Source: Shinella sp. SUS2 (GTDB taxonomy: Bacteria > Pseudomonadota > Alphaproteobacteria > Rhizobiales > Rhizobiaceae). From it: a DNA stretch of 64,000 bases. The stretch spans positions 1 to 64,000 of the forward strand of contig NZ_KQ410742.1 in NCBI RefSeq assembly GCF_001262505.1, in the 5' to 3' direction. Of the stretch, positions 8,435 through 17,542 are shown piece by piece (positions within the stretch are counted from its first letter, which is position 1; the number at the start of each line of letters is the position of its first letter). The position numbers and the translations under genes were made by a program. Below the pieces are notes generated by a model, which was given only the letters and a program-made list of their open reading frames with translations, made no database searches and was not told where the DNA came from.

Positions 8435-8470
8435 AAAAACAAAAACCGGCCGCAACAGTGTCGCAACCGG
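8435..8470 (-). terminator. Intrinsic terminator in the metA leader (attenuator)
   Basis: On the minus strand an eleven-base stem (CCGGTTGCGAC with GTTGCGGCCGG, using GU pairs) is followed by TTTTTGTTTTT. It lies between the SAM-II aptamer and the metA start, 15 bases before the ATG. The arrangement fits transcription attenuation: SAM bound, terminator formed. Which alternative structure prevents it cannot be decided by eye. Confidence 0.75.
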
Positions 8471-8496
8471 CCCACGGAAGGTTTTTCCTCGCGCGG

Positions 8497-8552
8497 CCCT
8501 TTAGCGACTTGTTTAACGTGGCTGCAAGCCGGCCGGCCAAATCACCACGAGG
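8497..8552 (-). ncRNA. SAM-II riboswitch upstream of metA
   Basis: The minus strand reads CGTGG, TGATTTG, a GC-rich stretch, CTTGCAGCCACG, TTAAACAAG, then CGCTAAAGGG. Stem P1 (CGTGG/CCACG) encloses the loop, and the A-rich strand with GCTAAAG supplies the pseudoknot partner. This matches the alphaproteobacterial SAM-II (metA) motif as I remember it, including its usual position before metA. It binds S-adenosylmethionine and lowers expression of the gene downstream. Confidence 0.88.
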
Positions 8553-8604
8553 CGTTTAAATAGCGCTCCTTGCGCCACGAATCAATCCATGCCCGGAAAC
8601 GGGC

Positions 8605-8635
8605 AAGGCCCGGATGCGGCTGGCATCCAGGCCTT
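8605..8635 (-). terminator. Hairpin terminator after small secreted protein gene
   Basis: The arms AAGGCC-GGATGC and GCATCC-GGCCTT pair with one unpaired base on each side. It lies 25 bases beyond the stop of the 81-residue gene. The T run is weak. Confidence 0.5.
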
Positions 8636-8659
8636 GCTGCTTGAGAGAAGTCGGGCAGC

Positions 8660-8905
8660 TCAGTAGTAGCTGTAGTAGCGCTTCTTGTAGTAGACCTTGC
8701 CGCCCCAGTCGCCGCCCCAGCGATGGCCATAGTGGCCATAGTGGCGCTTGACGCGATAGTGCTTCCTGTAGCCGTGGTGGCCGTGGCCATAGCTCTTCCA
8801 GCCGTAGCTCTTGTGGCCGTAGCCATAGTAACCGGCCTCGGACGGGGCGGCGAAGGAAACGGCTGCGACGACGGCGACGACGGCCGAGATGATGAACTTG
8901 CGCAT
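8660..8905 (-). CDS. Small secreted Tyr/Gly/His-rich protein
   Basis: An 81-residue product with a clear Sec signal peptide (residues 1-24, charged 'MRK', hydrophobic core, cleavage after 'PSEA'). The mature part is built almost only of Tyr, Gly, His, Lys, Arg and Trp, with repeated 'GYGH/SYG' units and a 'YYKKRYYSYY' end. Such rhizobial proteins are usually hypothetical; the composition suggests a basic surface or metal- or polyanion-binding peptide, but that is inference. No cysteine is present. A paralogue with the same signal peptide ends the window (63759-63935), and the upstream leaders are similar too. Confidence 0.8.
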   Translation of the reverse strand: MRKFIISAVVAVVAAVSFAAPSEAGYYGYGHKSYGWKSYGHGHHGYRKHYRVKRHYGHYGHRWGGDWGGKVYYKKRYYSYY

Positions 8906-8975
8906 GGGACTCTCCTGATCTCTTTCGGGTTACAGGATGAACTCCTCTCATCCAGTGATCAGACTGTCTCATGGA
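8906..8975 (-). repeat. Leader shared with the second small secreted gene
   Basis: The 70 bases upstream of the start contain CTCTCCTGATCTCT, AGGATGA and CTCTCATCC-GTGATCAGA (plus-strand reading) in the same order and spacing as 63936-64000. The two copies look like one duplicated promoter and ribosome-binding region, so both genes are probably controlled alike. Confidence 0.6.
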
Positions 8976-9035
8976 CCAGGACGCAGCGCTGTTTCGGATG
9001 GAACACGGCGCCGACATCCATGATTTCAAGGTTTC

Positions 9036-10865
9036 CTAGCCCTCCAGCTCCTCGCGCAGCATCTCCAGCTCCAGCCATTCCTCTTCCATCGCCGTCAGCG
9101 AATGGCGCAGCTTCTCCATCTCCGCCGCCAGCTTGTTGAAGGTGGCGGGATCCTTGGTGAAGAGGGCCGGGTCGGCCATCTTCGCCTCGCGCGCGGCGAT
9201 CTCCTTCTCCGCCTTCTCCATTTCCTTCGGCAGGTTCTCGAGGGCGAATTTCTGCTTGTAGGAGAGCTTTGCCTTACCCTTGCTTTCCGCCGGGGCCGCG
9301 GCGGATGACGCCTCGGCGGCCCTCGCCTTCTCGGCCTTTTCCGCCTTGCGTTTCTCCTCGATTGCGCCGCGACGCTGCGCCATCATGTCGGAATAGCCGC
9401 CGGCATATTCGATCCAGCGGCCATCCGGGTTTTCCGGGTCGGCCGGCGCGATGGTCGAGGTTACGGTGCGGTCGAGGAAGTCGCGGTCGTGGCTGACGAG
9501 CAGCACAGTGCCGGCAAAACCGGCGACGATTTCCTGCAACAGGTCGAGCGTCTCGATGTCGAGGTCGTTGGTCGGCTCGTCGAGGATGAGAAGGTTCGTC
9601 GGCCGCGACAGGATGCGTGCCAGCATCAGGCGCGCACGCTCACCGCCTGAAAGGTTGCGGATGGGTGTGCGGGCCTGCTCGGGCTGGAACAGAAACTCCT
9701 TCATGTAGCCGGTGACGTGCCGCTGCTCGCCGTTGACGAGCAGTGTCTCGCCGCGCCCGTCCGTGAGATAATGGGCAAGCGTGTCATCGAGATTCAGGTC
9801 CTCGCGACGCTGGTCGAGCGTGGCGATTTCCAGGTTCGTGCCGAGTTTCACCGTGCCGCTGTCGGGCTCGAGCTCGCCGGTGAGCATCTTGAGCAGCGTC
9901 GTCTTGCCCGCACCGTTCGGGCCGACGAGACCGATACAGTCGCCGCGGTGGACGCGGATAGAGAACGGCGCGACAATTGTGCGCTCGCCATAGGTCTTGG
10001 TGATCTTTTCCGCCTCGATGACCAGCTTGCCGGATTCCTGCGCATCGGAAGCGCTGGCCTGTACGCTCCCCTGTGGCCCCTTGTGGCCGCGATAGCGGGC
10101 GCGCAGATCGTGAAGCGCACCGAGGCGGCGCATGTTGCGCTTGCGCCGGGCGGTAACGCCGTAACGCAGCCAGTGCTCCTCGCGCTCGATCGCCTTGCCC
10201 AGCTTGTGCTGCTCCAGCTCCTCGGCCTCCAGCACCTCGTCGCGCCAGGCCTCGAAATGACCGAAGCCGCGGTTGAGCCGCCGCGACTGGCCACGATCGA
10301 GCCAGACGGTGGCGTTGGACACCTTTTCGAGGAAACGACGGTCGTGCGAGATGACGACGAGGGCCGAGCGGGTCGACTGCAACTCGCCTTCCAGCCATTC
10401 GATAGTCGGAAGGTCGAGATGGTTGGTCGGCTCGTCGAGGAGGAGAATATCCGGTTCGGGCGCCATCACCCGGGCCAGCGCCGCCCGGCGCGCCTCGCCG
10501 CCCGACAGCGACTTGGGATCCTCGCTGCCGTTGAGCCCAAGATGTTCGAGCAGGTAGGTGACGCGGTAGGGATCGTCACTCGGCCCGAGGCCCGCCTCCG
10601 CATAGGCCGCAACCGTGTCGTAGCCATCGAAATCCGGCGCCTGGTGCAGGTAACGGATCGTCGCGGAAGGATGGCGGAAGACCTCGCCGGACTGCGCTTC
10701 GGCAAGGCCGGCGGCGATCTTCATCAGCGTCGACTTGCCCGAACCGTTGCGGCCGACGAGAGAGATGCGGTCGCCCGGCTCCACCTGCAGGCTGGCGCCG
10801 GCAAGCAGCGGCGTGCCGCCGAAGCTGAGGAAAATGTCGTCGAGTTTGAGAATAGGCGGTGCCAA
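9036..10865 (-). CDS. uup: ABC-F family ATPase, Uup type
   Basis: A 609-residue soluble protein with two ABC ATPase domains and no membrane segments. Domain 1 has Walker A 'GRNGSGKST', signature 'LSGGEARRAALA' and Walker B 'DILLLDEPTNHLD'. Domain 2 has 'GPNGAGKTT', 'LSGGERARLMLA' and 'LLILDEPTNDLD'. The inter-domain linker (about 235-280) is rich in Arg/Lys, and the C-terminal coiled coil (about 530-609) is Uup-like. ABC-F proteins act on ribosomes; Uup is linked to precise excision of transposons and ribosome maturation. The start is TTG, with AGGAG nine bases upstream; it follows the thiamine pyrophosphokinase stop by three bases, so the pair is an operon. Confidence 0.9.
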   Translation of the reverse strand: MAPPILKLDDIFLSFGGTPLLAGASLQVEPGDRISLVGRNGSGKSTLMKIAAGLAEAQSGEVFRHPSATIRYLHQAPDFDGYDTVAAYAEAGLGPSDDPYRVTYLLEHLGLNGSEDPKSLSGGEARRAALARVMAPEPDILLLDEPTNHLDLPTIEWLEGELQSTRSALVVISHDRRFLEKVSNATVWLDRGQSRRLNRGFGHFEAWRDEVLEAEELEQHKLGKAIEREEHWLRYGVTARRKRNMRRLGALHDLRARYRGHKGPQGSVQASASDAQESGKLVIEAEKITKTYGERTIVAPFSIRVHRGDCIGLVGPNGAGKTTLLKMLTGELEPDSGTVKLGTNLEIATLDQRREDLNLDDTLAHYLTDGRGETLLVNGEQRHVTGYMKEFLFQPEQARTPIRNLSGGERARLMLARILSRPTNLLILDEPTNDLDIETLDLLQEIVAGFAGTVLLVSHDRDFLDRTVTSTIAPADPENPDGRWIEYAGGYSDMMAQRRGAIEEKRKAEKAEKARAAEASSAAAPAESKGKAKLSYKQKFALENLPKEMEKAEKEIAAREAKMADPALFTKDPATFNKLAAEMEKLRHSLTAMEEEWLELEMLREELEG

Positions 10866-10868
10866 GGG

Positions 10869-11534
10869 TCAGGCTCCTGAAAGGTCGTAGGGCCGGGCGA
10901 TGAGAATGGCGCGGCCGGTCGCAAGCGAAAGGCGGATCGGACCTTCCGCCACATTGGAAATGGTGCGCGACGAACCGAAGGGCAGCGAAAAGTCCTTCAG
11001 CGGATAGCGCGCATTGTCGATGGTGAGGCCCGAAAGCGGGGCAAGGCCGAGAATGGAGAAGAGACTGCCTTTCGGAAGATCGATGGCGCGGCGGCCCGGC
11101 AGCAGTGGCCAGGCCTCCTCCTCGCCCGACGTGAGCTTGATGGTAGAGCCCTGCTCTTCCAGGAAGACGGCGTGCAGGAGATGCATCAGCGCATGGTCGC
11201 TGCGCTCCCCGCCGAGTGCGCCGGCAAGCAGGATAGTATGCGCCCCGCGCTCGGTCGCGACCGCAACAGCAAGCGCCCCGTCGGTTTCGTTCTTGGCAGC
11301 GGGATAGGGCTGGCGCTCGACCTGCGGCCAGGCGGCGACAAGCTCCGGCGAGGTCGAATCGAAATCGCCCACCCAGAGTTCGGGCACAACGCCGAGGCTT
11401 TGCGCATGCCGCATGCCGCCATCCGCCGCAATAACGCGCGCGCCAGCCACGTCCGTGCGAAGACGCGGCGTCACGGCGAGCGCGCCTCCTAGAAGGACGA
11501 CGAATTTCGGGTCTGTCGATACCGGCATGGTCAT
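10869..11534 (-). CDS. Thiamine pyrophosphokinase
   Basis: A 221-residue TPK-fold protein that transfers pyrophosphate from ATP to thiamine to make thiamine diphosphate. Family motifs are present: 'AADGGMRHA', 'WVGDFDST', 'KNETDGALAV' and 'LGGERSDHAL', with acidic residues that bind magnesium and the ATP. The C-terminal beta-sandwich ends in 'NVAEGPIRLSLATGRAILI'. The ATG at 11534 is chosen because AAGGG precedes it; the frame stays open upstream without a better start. There is no TPP riboswitch (THI box) that I can see in front of it, which is unusual only for synthesis genes, less so for this kinase. Confidence 0.85.
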   Translation of the reverse strand: MTMPVSTDPKFVVLLGGALAVTPRLRTDVAGARVIAADGGMRHAQSLGVVPELWVGDFDSTSPELVAAWPQVERQPYPAAKNETDGALAVAVATERGAHTILLAGALGGERSDHALMHLLHAVFLEEQGSTIKLTSGEEEAWPLLPGRRAIDLPKGSLFSILGLAPLSGLTIDNARYPLKDFSLPFGSSRTISNVAEGPIRLSLATGRAILIARPYDLSGA

Positions 11535-11624
11535 GGCTGATGCCCTTAGCGCATGTTCCCCAGAAAGGGAAAGATTTTGCATTCGAAGACAGGGAACAGC
11601 CGGCAGGAGGGACACGAAACGCAA

Positions 11625-11649
11625 GAAGCGCGGGCAGAACCCGCGCTTC
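11625..11649 (-). terminator. clpB terminator
   Basis: A ten-base perfect stem (GAAGCGCGGG / CCCGCGCTTC) with loop CAGAA lies 25 bases past the clpB stop; on the minus strand it is followed by TTGCGTTTCG, a modest T run. Confidence 0.7.
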
Positions 11650-11673
11650 GATTTTATAAGGATCGTAGCCGTA

Positions 11674-14280
<2,607 letters not shown>

Positions 14281-14488
14281 CATTACCTCCAGGACTCGGC
14301 CGGCCCATCAAGGCACCGGTCGATGATTCAGGATAAGGCTCCCATCAAGGCGAACCTTTCATACATGCGACCCGCCCGGCCTTGCGACCGGTCAATCGCC
14401 TGAAGCGAATATGGTGGAGGTTTTTCCGAATTAAAGGGAGCGTCCGGCAACCGGTCGAGATTTTTCGCAGGCGCCTTGCAAAACGCAA

Positions 14489-14511
14489 GAACCCGGCACG
14501 GGGCCGGGTTC
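14489..14511 (-). terminator. Terminator after the DUF4167 gene
   Basis: The nine-base arms GAACCCGGC and GCCGGGTTC enclose a short GC loop; on the minus strand TTGCGTTTTGC follows. It lies 21 bases beyond the DUF4167 stop and separates that gene from clpB, which should therefore have its own promoter. Confidence 0.75.
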
Positions 14512-14532
14512 CTCTACCGTATCGAAATGCCG

Positions 14533-15237
14533 TTATTCCGAGGCTTCGAGAGCCGGAGCGGCATCACCGGCGGGCTGTGCGCCCTCACCGCCAGCCTCAG
14601 CCTCGGCCTCGCCGCGGCGCGGACGGCGCGGGCGGGGCGTGCTGCGGCGACGGGCTGGCGCGCGGCCCGTGGCAGGCGCTGCAGCTTCGTCTTCGAGCGA
14701 AACTTCAGCCGGCGTACCCTCGATCACCGGCTGCGGGCCGGTGCCATCGATAACGGGCTGCTCGACGGCGACAGGGGCCTTGGCAACAGGAGCCTTGGCG
14801 ACCGGAGCCGGCGCAGCGACGGCAACGGGTGCGGGCTCATCGACGGGCGCCGAATCGAATTCGTCGGAATCCCGGTCGAAACCATCGCGGTCATTAAAGT
14901 CGGTCCGCTCGGCATTGTCCGAACGCTCATCCCGCGGGAAGCGCTCCTGCATCTGCGCCTGAGCGGCTGCGATGATGCGGTTGTAGTGTTCGGCATGCTG
15001 CAGATAATTTTCCGCCATGACGCGGTCGCCGGCGCTCTGGGCGTCCCGGGCAAGCGCTGAATATTTCTCGGCGATATGCTGGGCGGTGCCCCTGATCTTC
15101 ACGTCCGGACCCGAACTGTCGTAGGTCCTCGTCAGGGGATTGCCACCCTTGCGGTGGTTATTGTTGTTATTGTTATTGTTGTTATTATTGTTGTTGTTAC
15201 GCCCGCGGCCGCGCTTGTTTTGCTGTCCTGGCCTCAT
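14533..15237 (-). CDS. DUF4167 domain protein with poly-Asn tract
   Basis: A 234-residue protein. The N-terminus is basic ('MRPGQQNKRGRGR'), then come 14 consecutive Asn and 'HRKGGNPLTRTYDSSGPDVKIRG', the conserved DUF4167 core (about 30-105: 'AEKYSALARDAQSAGDRVMAENYLQHAEHYNRI' region). The C-terminal half is low-complexity Ala/Pro/Val with acidic and basic runs. The domain is widespread in Rhizobiales next to prmC/prfA; the basic start and its place beside translation factors suggest an RNA- or ribosome-linked role, which is inference. AGGTGAG precedes the ATG. It follows prmC by 330 bases. Confidence 0.9.
   Translation of the reverse strand: MRPGQQNKRGRGRNNNNNNNNNNNNNNHRKGGNPLTRTYDSSGPDVKIRGTAQHIAEKYSALARDAQSAGDRVMAENYLQHAEHYNRIIAAAQAQMQERFPRDERSDNAERTDFNDRDGFDRDSDEFDSAPVDEPAPVAVAAPAPVAKAPVAKAPVAVEQPVIDGTGPQPVIEGTPAEVSLEDEAAAPATGRAPARRRSTPRPRRPRRGEAEAEAGGEGAQPAGDAAPALEASE
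15157..15198 (-). repeat. AAC/AAT trinucleotide microsatellite inside the DUF4167 gene
   Basis: Fourteen consecutive Asn codons in a mix of AAC and AAT form a 42-base trinucleotide tract within the coding frame. It can change length by slippage in steps of three without breaking the frame. Confidence 0.9.
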
Positions 15238-15282
15238 ATGTCACTCACCTAACGTATCGTGTCTTGATGATCATGTGTCTGC

Positions 15283-15313
15283 ACGCTTGATCAGGCCATG
15301 CCAGATCAAGCGT
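15283..15313. promoter_or_regulatory. Perfect 10-bp inverted repeat in the DUF4167 leader
   Basis: ACGCTTGATC and GATCAAGCGT pair perfectly around an 11-base spacer, 45 bases before the DUF4167 start. No T run follows on either strand, so it is not a plain terminator. It could be an mRNA leader hairpin or a protein-binding site. The rest of the 330-base gap (15238-15567) shows nothing else I can name. Confidence 0.5.
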
Positions 15314-15567
15314 CCTTACCCGCGGGCAAACCACGCCGGTCGGTGGTCCTGTCGCCGTAAGACGTCAAATTAACAGGTACCCGCACTAGGCAGTCTTCAA
15401 CCCTAGCAACTCTTCGAGAGAGCAATCCTCGCGATCGGGTCATGCAGGAACGAATCCTTTGTGTCATGACCGCTTGCCCAGTGCGTGCCCGCAACCTAGC
15501 CCGCTTCCTTCCCGATTCCAAGCCTTTTCTTTGCAGCCGCAGAATTTGCTGCGCTTGTGCAGCAAAA

Positions 15568-16440
15568 TTACAGGGCGGCCGTCTTTGAAAAGAGAAGAAC
15601 ACGGTCATTGCCGCCAAGATCCTGGATTGCGTCGATCCGCGAGAAGCCGCTTTCGCGCATGATGGCCGTGACCGCGTCTTTCTGGTCGTAGCCGATCTCG
15701 TAGGCCACCAGGCCGTTTTCCTTTAGATGAGCGCCCGCGCCGGCAGCGATTGCGCGATAGGCATCGAGCCCGTCGTCTCCACCATCCAGTGCCAGCATCG
15801 GGTCGTGGAGCCGGACCTCATCGTCCAGCGTTTCGACCACGGAACTGACGATATAGGGGGGATTTGACACGATGATGTCGAACACCCCGGTCACGGCTGC
15901 AAACCAGTCGCTCTCGACCGTCTCAAACCGGTCGGCGATGCCATTGATATCGGCATTGCGCCGCGCCGTTTCAAGGGCACCGACCGAAAGATCGGCGCCG
16001 ATCCCGGTCGCCACTGGCACGAGATCCAGAAGGGCAAGACAGATCGCACCTGTTCCGGTTCCAAGGTCGAGAATCCGGCAACCACCCATCTCGCGCACGA
16101 TCCGTTCCACATGCGGCACCAGCGCATCGACGAGGACTTCGGTATCCGGCCGCGGCTCCAGCGTCTCCGGCGACAGCACCAGGTCGAGCCGCGAGAAGGC
16201 CCGGCGGCCAAGGATGCGGTGGACCGGCTCGCGTGCGATGCGGCGGACAAGCGCGTCATCAATGGTCTGCCGCTCGGCCTCCCCCAAAGGCTGATCACCC
16301 CGCGTTATGAAGGATGTCGGCGTCAGGCCCAGCAAGCCCACAAGCAGCGTTCGCGCGTCGCCCGCAGCATCGACGATCCCCGCTTCGGCTAACCGGCGCC
16401 GCGCCGTGGCCAGGACCTCGGCAAGCGTCTTACCGCTCAT
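15568..16440 (-). CDS. prmC: Release factor glutamine methyltransferase
   Basis: A 290-residue class I methyltransferase that methylates the GGQ glutamine of release factors. The SAM-binding motif is 'RILDLGTGTGAICLALL' and the signature catalytic loop is 'VSNPPYI' (about residues 190-196). An N-terminal helical domain (1-85) for substrate recognition is present. Its ATG overlaps the prfA stop codon by four bases (ATGA), so modifying enzyme and substrate are made from one message. Confidence 0.95.
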   Translation of the reverse strand: MSGKTLAEVLATARRRLAEAGIVDAAGDARTLLVGLLGLTPTSFITRGDQPLGEAERQTIDDALVRRIAREPVHRILGRRAFSRLDLVLSPETLEPRPDTEVLVDALVPHVERIVREMGGCRILDLGTGTGAICLALLDLVPVATGIGADLSVGALETARRNADINGIADRFETVESDWFAAVTGVFDIIVSNPPYIVSSVVETLDDEVRLHDPMLALDGGDDGLDAYRAIAAGAGAHLKENGLVAYEIGYDQKDAVTAIMRESGFSRIDAIQDLGGNDRVLLFSKTAAL

Positions 16441-17519
16441 CGGCCCTGTTCGCCGAGCTGAGCCAGAAGGCCGGCCTGGTAGTCGGCGACCAGCGCATCG
16501 ACCACCTCGTCGATCTCGCCGACCATCATGCGGTCGAGCTTGTAGAGCGTCAGGTTGATGCGGTGATCCGTCACACGGCCCTGCGGGAAATTGTAGGTTC
16601 GGATACGCTCGGAGCGGTCCCCGGAACCGACCTGGCTCTTGCGATCGGCGGAGCGCTCGCTTTCCGCGCGCTGGCGCTCGATGTCGTAGAGCCGTGAGCG
16701 CAGCACCTGCATGGCCTTGGCGCGGTTCTGGTGCTGTGACTTTTCCGAACTCGTCACGATGAGGCCAGTCGGCAGGTGGGTGATACGCACGGCCGAGTCG
16801 GTCGTGTTGACGTGCTGGCCACCGGCACCTGACGAGCGCATCGTGTCGATACGGATATCCTCCGGCCGGATCTCGATATCGATCTCTTCTGCTTCCGGCA
16901 GCACGGCGACGGTCGCCGCCGAGGTGTGGATGCGCCCGCTCGCCTCCGTCTCCGGAACGCGCTGGACGCGGTGCACGCCCGATTCGAACTTCAACTTGGC
17001 GAAAACGCCACGCCCGGTGATCGTCGCGATGATTTCCTTGAAACCGCCAGCCTCGCCTTCGCTGGAAGACAGGACCTCCACCTTCCAGCCATGGGCCGCG
17101 GCATACCGCTCGTACATACGAAAAAGATCGCCGGCGAAAAGCGCAGCTTCCGAACCGCCGGTACCGGCGCGGATTTCGAGGATCGCGCTCTTTTCGTCGG
17201 CGGCATCCTTCGGGAGAAGCAGGATCTGCATCTCCTTTTCGAGGCCTTCCAACCGCTCCTTCAGCTCTGGCAGTTCCATTTCCGCAAGGTCGCGCATCTC
17301 CCGGTCCGTCGCCTTGTCGGCAAGCAGCACGTCGAGATCGGCGATCTCACCGCTGACCTTCTGGTATTCGCGGATCTTCGTCACGACCGGCTGGAGCTCG
17401 GAATATTCCGAGGCGAGACGCACATAGGTCTCCGAATCCGGCCCCGCCGACATGCGCGCCTCGATCTCGCCGAAACGGCGCTCGAGTTCACGCATCTTTT
17501 CAACGGGAAGCTTCGCCAC
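16437..17519 (-). CDS. prfA: Peptide chain release factor 1
   Basis: A 360-residue RF1 that reads UAA and UAG and hydrolyses peptidyl-tRNA. The GGQ catalytic motif is in 'SSGAGGQHVNTTDSAVRITH' (about residues 230-249), and the long N-terminal helical domain and the conserved 'ETEASGRIHTSAATVAVLPE' are typical for RF1. The start is GTG with GGGAG eight bases upstream. It sits between ptsP (23 bases upstream) and prmC (4-base overlap), a conserved rhizobial order. Confidence 0.96.
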   Translation of the reverse strand: MAKLPVEKMRELERRFGEIEARMSAGPDSETYVRLASEYSELQPVVTKIREYQKVSGEIADLDVLLADKATDREMRDLAEMELPELKERLEGLEKEMQILLLPKDAADEKSAILEIRAGTGGSEAALFAGDLFRMYERYAAAHGWKVEVLSSSEGEAGGFKEIIATITGRGVFAKLKFESGVHRVQRVPETEASGRIHTSAATVAVLPEAEEIDIEIRPEDIRIDTMRSSGAGGQHVNTTDSAVRITHLPTGLIVTSSEKSQHQNRAKAMQVLRSRLYDIERQRAESERSADRKSQVGSGDRSERIRTYNFPQGRVTDHRINLTLYKLDRMMVGEIDEVVDALVADYQAGLLAQLGEQGR

Positions 17520-17542
17520 CGTTCAAACTCCCGTCAAAAAAT

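Noticed and set aside
10869..11673. TPP riboswitch before the thiamine pyrophosphokinase gene
   Set aside because: No CTGAGA-type THI-box core occurs in the leader.
15157..15198. Short-period repeat as CRISPR
   Set aside because: It is an in-frame AAC/AAT codon repeat without spacers.
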